NCBI GenBank assembly: GCA_946811695.1
Contig: OX328124.1
Coordinates: forward strand, 99,000,547-99,064,546
Length of the DNA: 64,000 bases
From: Gonocerus acuteangulatus
Lineage: Eukaryota; Arthropoda; Insecta; Hemiptera; Coreidae
Reading direction: 5' to 3'
This document shows, piece after piece, positions 10,790 to 22,059 of the stretch. The notes under the pieces were generated by a model, which worked only from the letters and a program-made list of their open reading frames with translations, was not told the origin of the DNA and did not search any database. A program made the translations under genes and the position numbers. How positions within the stretch are numbered: position 1 is the first letter of the stretch; each line of letters opens with the position of its first letter.

Positions 10790-11313
10790 TTATTTTTTTT
10801 TTATATTTATTTTATGAGCTTTTCGCAACTACAGCGACTTGCTCAGAACAAACATTACACAAACGTACATACATACACATCTACATGCATATATACTTAG
10901 ATACAATTTGGTTATTACATATGTGCATACAAACACATTATTATATATATATACATCAACATCAACAATATATACATCATCATTATTATATATATACATC
11001 AAATTATGCAAATATACATTACACTATGTTTATATAGTTTATTCTGCTTCTAGACATAGGATAATACTATTCAGATTAAGATATAATAGAATAAATACCT
11101 TAATAAAGATATACTATCATAGAACCTTAATAAATATATAATAGAGAAAGATAAATAAAGATATAATATAATAGAGCGTTAATAAAGATGTAATAGAATA
11201 AATACATTAATAAAAAAAAAAAAAAAAAAAAATGCACACATGTACACACTTGCATACACACACACATATAACATATAAATTAACAATGGTATATTTTTTA
11301 TATAAATAATAAT

Positions 11314-11360
<47 letters not shown>

Positions 11361-11371
11361 TATATATACCA
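10790..11371. mobile_element. AT-rich insertion inside the foldback element, bounded by a 12-bp duplication
   Basis: TAGTAAAAATTT occurs at 10778-10789 and again at 11372-11383, and the host element is continuous if the intervening DNA is removed. The insert holds a decayed tandem array of about 28 bp (variants of CCTTAATAAAGATATAATAG), an A run near 11212-11231 and an (AT)n tract at 11317-11351. No coding capacity. Confidence 0.5.
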
Positions 11372-11469
11372 TAGTAAAAATTTCTCCATGGTGGTATTCA
11401 ACTATACTTCAGTCGGAGTACACACCCCTCAAGTACGGCGGTTTCCTTCGGGACCGCCCTGTATAAACT

Positions 11470-13660
11470 ACGTAACTATGTTAAAAATATTATTTATAAT
11501 TAATCTAATGAAAAAAAGAGTTTCAATAAAAACAAATTATCAAAGAGAGGTAAATGTATTTTCTTCTCGAATACTTACCTGGTCGTCAGAAAGGTAGGAA
11601 AAATCCTTCTTAGAAAGGTTTTCATTATCGTCCATTCGATAGAGGGAGAGATCCGAGCCCTGAGAGGATGAGATAGAGACATTGGTGGATAAAAAAAAAA
11701 GAGTGAAATATTACGTGGTTGCTTCTTACTCCTGAGATATCTCTTGAGGGAAACAGTTTTTCACAGTTTCCCCGACGGCTGAGAGCAGTTACTACCGAGG
11801 CCAAGCTTAACTGATAGCAGTTTGTCTTTATACAGTCTACAAGCCTCACCCTTTAACGTAACCTACCTAACAATGTAGCTGACCTCTCATTCTTTTTTAT
11901 TAAATATATGGTAGGCGGATGGCGAAAAAAAATAAATATTGCAAAATCAACTTATTAATTAACGTCAGTAATAGACGTTTCACATTTTAGGTTTCACTTC
12001 AGGAGCTAAAAACGTCACTATATTAGTGTATAATCACGAGTGAGATTATAAGTATGGCTTCAGTCTTCTAGCAATCTAATTGCTAAGATTGTACTAAAGA
12101 ATATATTCGAGTCATCGCAGTTGCTTTAAAACAGGATATACAACACCTCGCACTTCCTGCGAGTAGGACTTTTTTTTAATTTTTTTTTATGAATTTAAGA
12201 GAAGAATAAAGGATGTGGAGATCATAGTAAGGAAGAATAAGTTCAAGTAAATTTAATATTTATTCTAGCAAAATGCGTCTCGACAAAGCAATCTACTTTT
12301 TTCTGCCATCGTATTGATGCAAGTATCGCAGAGCGTTAACGCATAACTGTTTAGTAGACCATAAGGATTTCTCCTGATTATATTCCACTTGACACGATTC
12401 CACAGCCGTTTTTGAAATATTTTATCATGAATTTTCGTGATCTAATCCTCGCCTTTTGAGAGCTACCAGAGATATATATCACAAAGTTAGGTTATCCTGT
12501 AAGTATACAGTAAGATAACCGTATCTGTTTAAGATTACTTGAGTCTGTAAAGTCGTTTAAGTAACTTTAATGGTAATATTTTCCGATAAAGCAATATTGG
12601 AATAGAATTAAGAAGACAGATAGCCTCAAACACCAACCAAGAAAATATATAGCGGTCGTGTTCTTGCTGGCACATATATACTAAATTCACCATGGCTAGC
12701 TACATTTAAATATCCGGCTTCTTTTATCAGAGATTTCTATATTAGTTTCGTCATATTTCTCCCCGGTCATAGCAGGATTTATTAAAAATCATCCATTGAA
12801 GGTCGAGAGAAGTCATATTGTTTTGTCTAAGTTGAACACAATTCCAGGATAATGGTCCGTAGCGAAACAAGGTCATCTAGCTAACAATATTATGATTGAA
12901 TTTGAAATTATAACTTTCAGACTTTAATGGAAACGAATACTGCTAATATTTTAATTGCTATCCAATTCAGAATGACGAGGTAAGTAGTCCGATTATTCAA
13001 TCGCCCAAGTCTAGTTCCGGCCTGTCCATTCCGTTTAATATCTGATCCTTTGAAGTCCGGGACCCTTTGTGCAAGTACTCCAACAGAAACTCCCTTTGGG
13101 GAGATCAGGAAATAGCACAAATCCTCTGCGACATAGTAATTCCAGAAGGCCATTCATTCTCTACCAAGTTTCAGAGTTCAGGTTGAGTACTTCCATACTC
13201 CATGTTGCTATTGAAACGCTACTATTTATAATGGAAAATGTACTAACTTTGCTATTTAGAGAGCACACCACTTTCTAGATCCCTTTGTATATTGGCTTTA
13301 CGTTCCGAAAGGTTAAGATCAAATAGCTGTACTATTATCAGCGTTTATGTCATTAGTAGAGTATCGTTTTAATAATTAAGCATCAAAGCATTATTATCAT
13401 TATTTTTCCGGTTCTTTCCTTGAGAGTAATGCCCTCTACAAAGGATTGTGTGCACATATTTAGGATTTTTTACATAAATCATGCTTACATATCAAAAGTT
13501 CCAACCATAGAGTAATTGAACAAATTACATGCGTCAATAAATAGACTTTACCAAAAACAGTAATATAAAAATAATAGAGTAAATCTAACAACAAGCTAAC
13601 AGTTTAGGTACATGCTGGATAACTTAAGCTGGAAAAAAAGCTCTAAATGGTATTTTTATC
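11470..13660. other. No recognisable gene
   Basis: Moderately AT-rich unique-looking sequence with short frames only. About 11630-11850 is slightly GC-richer. Confidence 0.4.
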
Positions 13661-13664
13661 TTAT

Positions 13665-13880
13665 TTTTTTTTAGGGCGCATCCACATCAAGGTCATTAGC
13701 GCCGACATCCAAGTGGCAGCGAGGAATTTTCTCACGATCCGTGAGATGAGAAAATTCCTCCTGCCGCGGCGGGAGGAATTTTCTCCCGGTTCGATTTTCA
13801 CCGGCGCGCCGGTGGGAATCGAACCCACCATCTTCCGCATGAGAAACTGAGGCGAATAAACCATGGGGAGACCCTTCTAA
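13665..13880 (-). repeat. tRNA-derived SINE
   Basis: On the minus strand the head AGGGTCTCCCCATGG and B box GGTTCGATTCCCACC are followed by an internally duplicated AGAAAATTCCTC segment. The tail GATGTCGGCGCTAATGACC..GGATGCGCCCTAAAAA closes it. This is the same family as 5569-5771 and 58531-58760. Confidence 0.85.
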
Positions 13881-13942
13881 ATAATATTACAAACTAAACA
13901 GTAAAATAAAATACATGCCATTGATGGAACAATACAAAAAAG

Positions 13943-15153
13943 TCCGTCACGCAGGAGCTGCATAACTAAGCACTTTCCTCTGAATTTGGGTAGTGTAGAT
14001 TGCTTTCCAGAACAATTTGCTTAAAATATCCTACATAAATAAAATAAAACATGAATAGTTCTCTTTTAAATTTGTAATGAGTAACTGATCAATTAATAAT
14101 TTGCTTCCAGAGTTATGTTTACACATGGTACCTATTACACTTCGTAATAAATACAAAAAACCTCATATTATCGTATTTTGATCTAACGCAGGAACAGGAT
14201 ACAGTCACTCTAGGGGTAGAAAGCGCTCCTTGCGGCGGCTTTGTGAACCTACGTCTGACGGGCTTTTCTATTGAAATATATTACAAATTAAACCCCCGCT
14301 TTCCGATTGACCGATTCAGCTCATTTCTACAACACTTCTTTCTCATGAGTTACCCACGACGTATACCGTGTTTCGTTACAATACAGCAGAAATTACGACC
14401 GGTATGAGTATATTAGGAATTTGGGTCAGGAGTAAACCCCCCCTTCTAATGAACCGATTTAGTTTATTTTTACAACACATATTTACCTGTAGATTACCAC
14501 TACGAATACCGAGTTTCGTCGAAATATACTAAAAATCACGGCTGGTAGTGGCGAATTGGTATTGAGGGTCAGGAGTAAACCCCCCCTTCTAATGAACCGA
14601 TTTAGTTTATTTTTACAACACATATTTACCTGTAGATTACCACTACGAATACCGAGTTTCGTCGAAATATACTAAAAATCACGGCTGGTAGTGGCGAATT
14701 GGTATTGAGGGTCCGGAGTAAACCCCCCCCCCTCCTAATGAACCAATTTCGTTTATTTTTACAACACATATTTACCTGTGGATTAGCACTACGAATACCG
14801 AGTTTCGTCGAAATATACCAAAAATCACGGCTGGTAGTGGCGAATTGGTATTGTGGGTCCGGAGTAAACCCCCCCTTCTAATGAACCGATTTAGTTCATT
14901 TTTATATCTCACTTTTTTCTCTATATTAACACTACGAATACCAAGTTTCGTTGAAATATAACAAATATTACGGCTGACATAGTCAAATAAGTGTTTTGGG
15001 TTCGGGGTAAACCCCCCCTTCCGGTGGACCGACTTTGGTGGTTAACGAACTCGTTCAATCGTTTGCTAGTTGAATGCTATATACCAAGTTTCATGAAGAA
15101 AAAACAAAAACTCTGGCCGCTATCGTGTTAACAGACACATATATATATATATA

Positions 15154-15216
<63 letters not shown>

Positions 15217-15337
15217 TTTAACGGGGGTCATTTTCGGTGTCTACTAGGTAGGATCGATAAAGATTCGAAGAAATTTTTCAAAAATTCCGTCATGAGTCCA
15301 ACCTCAATAGCTACTTTCCTTCGGAGGAAAGTGCTAA
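13943..15337 (+). mobile_element. Helentron/HINE-like element, family A, copy A1 (full length)
   Basis: It begins TCCGTCACGCAGGAGCTGCA and ends with a hairpin (CTTTCCTTCGGAGGAAAG) followed by TGCTAA. The subterminal AGCACTTTCCTC at 13969-13980 is the exact reverse complement of GAGGAAAGTGCT at 15324-15335. Inside are about six tandem units of roughly 143 bp (14281-15130; unit starts near 14424, 14567, 14710, 14856 and 14999). A (TA)n tract at 15139-15213 follows TTAACAGACA, then a 3' module. This layout (no TIR pair at the extreme ends, subterminal inverted motif, central tandem repeats, microsatellite, 3' hairpin plus CTRR) is that described for non-autonomous Helentron derivatives. No Rep/helicase is present. 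Confidence 0.75.
14281..15130 (+). repeat. Internal ~143-bp tandem array of copy A1
   Basis: Units start with GGGTCCGGAGTAAACCCCCC, carry GAACCGATTTAGTTTATTTT in the middle and end around ACGGCTGGTAGTGGCGAATT. The middle units are nearly identical; the outer ones are diverged. Other family A copies have different unit numbers. Confidence 0.88.
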
Positions 15338-15466
15338 AAGATAAAGAAATGTAAGCAAAAAATATATATGAAAATCAAAATAAAGAAAAGTAAAATAGGC
15401 AAACTACATGCTATCGAAAGAGGAATATTAAGAAAAAACTTCACCTTTCCACAGTAGGCACATTAA

Positions 15467-15646
15467 ACTTATCATTTCTTTTTACCAAGAGAATGGCCGC
15501 CACTTGCACGACCGAAATATCACTCTTTTCAAGCAGCAACGGATGTACAGGTGAAGCCTGATAGAGATGCGGTAGAGAGACTGGTTCTAACATGTGATGG
15601 GTTTCCAAGCAGCAAAGAAGGTAAAGGTCCGAGAAATCGCCATAAG
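15467..15646 (+). CDS. Candidate exon, unidentified (60 open codons)
   Basis: The frame has no stop between 15464 and 15647 and translates to a protein-like sequence containing FFLPREWPPLARPKYHS, VQVKPDRDAVERLVLTCDGF and PSSKEGKG. A donor-like AAG/GTAAAG lies at 15621, and a good acceptor (CCTTTCCACAG) lies upstream but is separated from the frame by a stop. I know of no matching family. It could be a remnant of a mobile element. Confidence 0.18.
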
Positions 15647-16636
15647 TAGAGAGGTTGTGGAGACCCCTGCAGTTTCAGATTACAACGCTGCCAGACGTGA
15701 CTTCTTTCATCTTAAGAGATCTTGATCTAAGCCGAGAGCTTTCGGTTTAATTTCATTACCTACCAGTTAGGCTATGCATCGTAACATTATAAATGAACTA
15801 ATCGGTGATAAGAAACCTTTTATTGTTCTTGTTGTTTGGTACAAAAAGAGTATGAATTTATAGATGTATCAATATGCTCTTCTAGAAAAGCCTTCGGCCC
15901 CATGTGATGGAACTTCATCAGCGTGGATACGCTGTGTCTGCATTAATATTTGAGTTTCTTGGTGGAACTTTTCATTTAAAGTTTGTGAAATAATTAAAAA
16001 TTTGTCACTTGTGTCTTACGAAACTAAAAATATAACATTCAGTTTATGTTGAACTTTGCGAAAGAATCATATATTGGTTTGCAATTGTAAGAGGAAATAA
16101 AAACAAGACCCCCTACGCATTGGAGGAGCCTAAACGTTAGGGAGCAATCGCGAATTGGGTTGAGACCGGACCGAGGATTGGTGGGAATAAAATTTGATAT
16201 TCTGGATATAAGAGAGGTTGGTTGTATGTTGGACCCTGACCGAAATATAAAAAGTAATGGCGGAAGTCCTCTGCAACCTCCACAGCTCCTAGTCGATATT
16301 GACTTGCCAAATTTACTGTCTCCATTTCATTTATAGAGCTTTTAGTATTTGCTTTGTAGTATTTATTTAATATCGTTTTGCTATATAGTCATTAAATCAT
16401 TTTACTTCGTCTTAATCAATGCCACCTGCGAGTTATCAAAAATGAGCTTCATAAAAAGTTATTATTATTAAATATAAAGTCTCAGATGCTATTAGTTATA
16501 AAATTATTCTTCATGCGGCAAATTCAATATTGACCTTGGAGCTTTATGCTATTTGACAAGCGTGAAAGATTGCACAAGAATATATCATAAACATATTTTT
16601 ATAATAATACAATCTCTGACTGTTGTATCTAAAGAG

Positions 16637-16890
16637 CATGGGCGTATATAGAAAATAATTTCGTGAGGGGCTGCGAGAATTTCGGGGGGGGGGGGGCTGA
16701 GAGCATTTGGGGGTATGAAATACTAACAATCTAGAACTTGGAATATTTGGCTAATTAAAATTCCATTACAACCAAAAGATATCATTTGTACAGAACTAAG
16801 TGGTCTCATTTAAGTTATTATTAAGGTTTTTATGATACATTTTTACCGATTTCGGGGGGGAGGGCTGCAGCTCCCCTACTTACGCCCATG
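16637..16890. mobile_element. hAT-type MITE, 254 bp
   Basis: TIRs are CATGGGCGTA and TACGCCCATG. The flanks are CTAAAGAG (16629-16636) and CTAAAGAA (16891-16898), an 8-bp target duplication with one mismatch, as hAT transposases make. Inside are two G-rich tracts near 16683-16697 and 16855-16863 in otherwise AT-rich sequence, and no coding region. Confidence 0.8.
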
Positions 16891-17160
16891 CTAAAGAATA
16901 ATCCCCAAGTAGATTAATTTAGTGTATCCGTAAACTATTTTATGGGTCTAACTATGCTCGAAATCACTGAACAACAATGAAAATGTTTCGGGCTTAAAAA
17001 TACCCAATTCTTATGTATTGTTGCCCCCTGAATTCAAAAATCACCTCGAAAATGACCAATTAGCTCTTGTTTTCAAGATACAGTAACAGGTCATCTTTCA
17101 CTTTGTTGAGAAATTTAGTTTTTGGATGTTGGTAAACCTGTTAACTGACGAAACCAAACA

Positions 17161-18023
17161 TTGTACAGCTATTTTGAGGTTATATACATGAAAGAGACTT
17201 ATGAAAACATGACAGCCCTCCTCCACTCAATCAAATATGCTGAACACAAGTGGAAAATCTGTGGTGATCTCAAGGTCATCGCTATACTTTTAGGAATGCA
17301 ACTGGGGTATACTAAATACTGCTGCTTTTTATGTATGTGGGACAGTAGGGATAGGAAATACCATTACAGTCAAACAGACTGGCCTGCCAGAACTCTTGGC
17401 CCCAGTGAAAAAAAAAATGTTGTTGTCCTGCCTCTCGTAGACCCGAAATTGATATTTCTTCCACCACTACATATAAAATTCGGTTTGATGATAAACTTTG
17501 TCAAAGGCAAGAACAAAGAAGGAGAGGCCTTTAGATATTTGAGGGAAAAATTTGCTTTCTTAAGTGATGCAAAAGTTAAGGAAGGTGTTTTTGTTGGGCC
17601 ACGAATTCGGAACCTAGTGAAGGATCCTGCGTTTGGCACAGTTTTGGAGGGGAAAGAAAAGGAAGCCTGGAATGCGTTCAAGGGAGTTATTAAAGGTATT
17701 TTGGAGAACAAAAGAGAAGATAACTATGTTCAGTTGGTGAGGATACTTCTACAAAAATATCATGAACTTGGATGCAACATGTCTCTCAAAATTCATTTTC
17801 TCCGCTCACATCTAGACTTTTCCCTCCTAGTTGTGGTGATGAACACGGTGAGAGATTCCATCAGGATATTTCTGAAATGGAACAAAGATATCAGGGCCGT
17901 TGGAATGAATGAATGCTTGCAGATTACTGTTGGTGCGTGTGTAGGGATGCTCCACCTACAAGAGACAGGCATGAAATCCACATGATGGTAATAATATCCA
18001 ACCTGCCAAATATTCGTCATTAA
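17161..18023 (+). pseudogene. Transposon-associated protein of a widespread, unnamed invertebrate family, frameshifted
   Basis: The main frame runs 274 codons. Residues 11-75 hold KETYENM, the CGDLKVI block and CCFLCMWDSRDRKYHY. Residues 92-150 hold LVDPKLIFLPPLHIKFGLM and GPRIRNLVKDP, and residues 205-220 GCNMSLKIHFLRSHLDF. This block order matches a high-copy uncharacterised family I know from many arthropod and other invertebrate genomes (CxxCMWDSR and LRSHLD motifs). It is presumed to be transposon-borne; its activity is not established. After F220 (about 17820) one base is missing. The downstream frame carries the expected SCGDEHGERFHQDISEME and CWCVCRDAPP segments, but is broken again by TGA at 17910-17912. 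No N-terminal part is clear upstream. The copy is therefore dead but fairly recent. Confidence 0.65.
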
Positions 18024-18366
18024 TTTTCAACTCTTTAAAAATGTAACTACTATTTAATAAATCCAAATTAATTTATAATGTTGATAAACGTATGGTTTAA
18101 AATTTACAGATTTCCCTCAATTTGTTAACGTGATATATTTTGACCCATGGTGTATCACAGAAACTTGAACTAATAAAATTTTTTCATTGTCATTTTCGTT
18201 TTTCTTCAACCCAAAATTAGTAAGATTTGACTCATGAAGTGAAGGAAACATTCCAAAGAAATGTTTTTGTTGGCCAGTGTGTTGTATTGATGCGGGTGTG
18301 CACCATGTCAATGAATTTATGAAGCCATTTTTTATATAGAGAAGATATATATAAAAAAAGAAAAAG

Positions 18367-19280
18367 TCCGTCACGCAGGAGCTGCATAACTAAGCACTTT
18401 CCTCAGAATTTGGGTAGACTGCTTTCCAGAACAATTTGCTTAAAATATCCTACATAAATAAAATAAAAACATGAATAGTTCTCTTTTAATTTTGTAATAA
18501 GTGACTGATCAATTATTTAATTTGCTTCCAGAGTTATGTTTACACATGGTACCAACTACACTACGTAATAAATACAAAAAACCTCATATTATCGTATTTT
18601 GATTTAACGCAGGAACAGGATACAGTCCCTCTAGTGGTAGAAAGCGCTCCTTACGGCGGCTTTGTGAACCTACGTCTGGCGGGCTTTTCTATTGAAATAT
18701 ATTACAAAGTAAACCCTCCTTTCCGATTGACCGATTCAGCTCATTTTTACAACACTTCTTTCTCATGAGTTACCCACGACGTATACCGGGTTTCGTTACA
18801 ATACAGCAGAAATTACGACCAGTATGAGTATATTAGTAATTTGGGTCCGGAGTAACCCCCCCCCCCTCCTTCTAAAGAACCGATTTAGTATATTTTTACA
18901 ACACATATTTACCTGTAGATTACCACTACGAATACCGAGTTTTGTCGGAATATACCAAAAATCACGGCTGGTAGTGGCGAATTGGTATTGTGGGTCCGGA
19001 GTAACCCCCCCCCCCTCCTCATGAACCGTTTTAGTTCATTTTTATATCTCACTTTTCTCTCTATATTACCACTACGAATGCCAAGTTTCAACAAAACCAA
19101 AATATAACAAATATTACGGCTGACATGGTCAAATTAGTGTTTTGGGTTCAGGGTAAACCCCCACTTCCGGTGGACCGATTTTGGTGGTTAACGAACTCGT
19201 TCAATCGTTTGCTAATTGAATGCTATATACCAAGTTTCGTGACGAAAAAACCAAAAACTCTGGCCGCTATCGTGTTAACA

Positions 19281-19339
<59 letters not shown>

Positions 19340-19455
19340 TTAAACGGGGGTCATTTTCGGTGCCTACTAGGTTGGATCGATAAAGATTTGAAGACATTTT
19401 TCAAAAATTCAAATCTCAACCTCAATAGCTACTTTCCTTCGGAGGAAAGTGCTAA
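18367..19455 (+). mobile_element. Helentron/HINE-like element, family A, copy A2
   Basis: Same 5' end (TCCGTCACGCAGGAGCTGCA), same subterminal GCACTTTCCTC and same 3' hairpin ending GAGGAAAGTGCTAA at 19455 as A1. It has about four ~150-bp internal units where A1 has six, and its (TA)n tract at 19282-19336 sits at the same place after TTAACAGACA. Confidence 0.78.
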
Positions 19456-20029
19456 AAATAGATTTTTTAAAAATGGTAAGTACATTGGCACGAGCAAGTG
19501 AGTCTAGGAGTTAGAAGTTGTTTTGGCCAGATTTCGCTTAACACCAATTATCTTCTTCCAACTCAGCAAGCTCTTGTTTCATCTTCAGTTCCTGTAGACT
19601 GCGTTTGTGCAGTCATGGGCTATTTTCCCTATGTGATGGTGAACTATCATCAACCAGCTCCCAGCATCTGTAAAAAATGTATTTCTCACATAAATTATTA
19701 GTCTAAAGAGAATATAATCAAGCTTACATATGTGTGTTTTTATAATGAAACAATTTTTTTTTTTTAAATTGATAATTGAGCTCTAGATATTTTCAAATAT
19801 ATAAACGCATTTAAAAAAAAAAACGCAAAATATTCTATGAAAATATGTTGAGCAATTCAAGAAATAAAAGCTCCAGTAGGGTTTAAAAATCTGCGTTTAT
19901 AAGATTACCATCAGTTTATTACCACATGTTTACAGAAATCATACGATGTGCATATACTTAATGTAATTTTACATATTTGTATCTTTCAGACGGATGAGTA
20001 CCGTGTTTATATATATGTGGATTGTTCTC

Positions 20030-20160
20030 TGACAAGAGTTAGTTCATCTGGTTTGGTAGATTTAATCGGTCTCGTTCTTGGCAATTAGGCAGTATGTGTT
20101 CAATGGTAAAGTTTATTTTGCAGACAGGACTTCCAAAAGAGAGGGCAAGAAGGACATTTC
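20030..20160 (-). pseudogene. LINE C-terminal zinc-knuckle fragment
   Basis: On the minus strand a short frame reads SPVCKINFTIEHILPNCQ and continues ERDRLNLPNQMN before a stop. It aligns by eye with the CCHC end of the LINE at 30375-31881 (SPICQTCNRQLTVKHLLTEC). The element has the same RNase H-type LINE ancestry. It has lost one cysteine and is heavily truncated. Confidence 0.5.
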
Positions 20161-20916
20161 TTCAGGGGCATGTGTTCTAGAGGGGCGTCACTTTTTAATT
20201 GCTTTATAATTTGAAATAACACAGTTATATTCCTACTCTTTATCACTCCGTTCAATTATAAATGTATTTAATTTATTTTCCAAAGTTTCAAATAATTTTA
20301 TTCATAGTTTTCGTAATGTAATAAATGGACGGGCCTTAAGGGGCCCGTGACGTATTTTCTTTCTGAGGCCCTCTTTGCAGATGATACATATTAGCCTTTC
20401 ATGTTCCGCCATTAAATTAAATATAATAATAAATCTTTAAAAGACAATTAAATACCATTGATGGATCCTCTAGATGAATTGTCCGGGTTTTCTTTAATCT
20501 CAATTTTCAGAAGCACTTTGTTCCCTTGTAGAAGTTTAGCAGAATAATATATCTTTGCAGAAAGAAGGAAGATATAGATACCTTCTTTATTTCCAAGAGT
20601 TCGGACAAAGAGTCCGGCTTGAGTCTGTAAAAAGCTTTTCTTCTTGCTCCTGAATCAGGGATGTTATCGGAAAATAAATTCCACCTTTAACTCCTCCATG
20701 CTATCTCTACCAAGACTTTTTCTTCTCTTCTGTATTTGTGTGCTCCATTCAAATAGCTTTTTGTAAGCTAATCCTTTTTTTCTTTTTCTTTTTTATGTCC
20801 TTAGTTAAGATTTTGTTTCGTATCGCTCACCTTTTATTATTTTACCATATTTATTTATTAGGGACAGAAATAATGTAGAAACTTATTAATGCTTTTGAGT
20901 GACAAATATTGAGTTT

Positions 20917-20917
20917 G

Positions 20918-20975
<58 letters not shown>

Positions 20976-21040
20976 TACACTACTTTAAACCACCGTTATT
21001 TCCGTTATCTATAGGTTCTGAATGCGCAATGAGTTTATTT
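20917..21040 (+). mobile_element. Family B fragment: (AT)n tract plus 3' module
   Basis: The AT tract at 20917-20972 is followed by TTTAAACCACCGTTATTTCC and GGTTCTGAATGCGC. This is the sequence that follows the AT tract in the complete family B elements. The rest of the element is missing. Confidence 0.6.
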
Positions 21041-21087
21041 TATTTTGGTGGTACGCACTATATATGTTGATAACATAAAAATTGATT

Positions 21088-21212
21088 TTTTTTTTAACGG
21101 CCCTTCGATATCTAGGCCATTCGCCATCCAGGGTGCAGAGGGGAATCAAACCCATCATCTCCCGCTTATGAACCTAAGGCACTAGCCACTAGACCACGGG
21201 ACACCCCCGAAT
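21088..21212 (-). repeat. tRNA-derived SINE
   Basis: The minus strand reads GTGTCCCGTGGTCTAGTGGC, a CAT-containing anticodon-like region, the B box GGGTTTGATTCCCC and a shortened body and tail ending in an A run (plus-strand T run at 21088-21097). Confidence 0.85.
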
Positions 21213-22059
21213 CGATTTGTTATGATTACTATTATTGTTGTTTTACTGTTATCTTTATAGGACTAACTATTTGATTTTTTTTTTATTTTGTTGGATGAAA
21301 CTCCTGTTTATTTTGGACTTCATTTTATTTATCATAATTTTTCTACATTACATAACCTGTCTCCCAGTAATGGTAATTGTTACGTATAAAATACAGAGAA
21401 TTCATTCGTTCATTTAAATCTAATTTTTCCTGGGTCTACCCGTTGTCCAGGGTCAAAATAATGGAACTTTGTCTTCTATAGTGTCTTATAAATATAATGT
21501 TATACAAGAAAACGGCCTTTAATTTGTGTTTTATACTTCATTCTCATATTCCACTGATACAATATCATAATTATTCATTTATCAGAGCACCATTGTATTT
21601 AACTAATTATATCCTTAATATATTACTCGTTTTAATTATCTTTGATATAGAATCATTATGGAAAATTATTCTTATATTTGTATTTAATTTACATCAATAG
21701 CTATTAAAAGGCTTGTTTCTTTTCCAACAATTCATGTTGAATAATAAGCCAACTCTTTGCATTATAAGAAAAGAAAAGGCTGCTAATTAACGCAATAAAA
21801 TTCTAGGGCTTTCTGAGCTTAATTAATTTAAATGAATTCATTTCTTTAATCGATTTAATTAAAAGAATAATTAATCTCCGAGATGCCTCCAGAATGCTTT
21901 GAATTTATCTCCATAAGACCTAGTACGTTTCCTTAAAGCCAGTAAAGAAGAAATAAAAGTTCTAATTATTATTCAAAACATTTTAATGAAATGTAACAGT
22001 TCCAGAAATAAAATCTGAAAATAACAGTAAGTATTATACAAATGATTTTTTTTTTTTTT

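Larger units (their letters stand above)
9882..11461. mobile_element. TA-flanked foldback DNA element, split by a later AT-rich insertion
   Basis: The ends are CAGGGTGGTC and its near reverse complement GACCGCCCTG. Both are flanked by TA, the target preference of the Tc1/mariner superfamily. The first 250 bp or so pair with the right half: GCGCTATTTGTCGTTAACG on the left and CGTGAACGACAAATAGCGC near 10690 on the right. The right arm is interrupted at about 10790-11371. No transposase is present, so it depends on an autonomous relative. Confidence 0.65.

Noticed and set aside
10774..11141. Overlapping Tyr/Ile/His-rich frames
   Set aside because: They come from the decayed AT-rich insertion and run on both strands.
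14281..15130. CRISPR array or satellite
   Set aside because: Units of about 143 bp are contiguous without unique spacers and lie inside a mobile element in eukaryotic DNA.
16137..16325. 62-codon minus-strand frame
   Set aside because: Fairly balanced composition, but no splice, start-context or family support; too weak to call.
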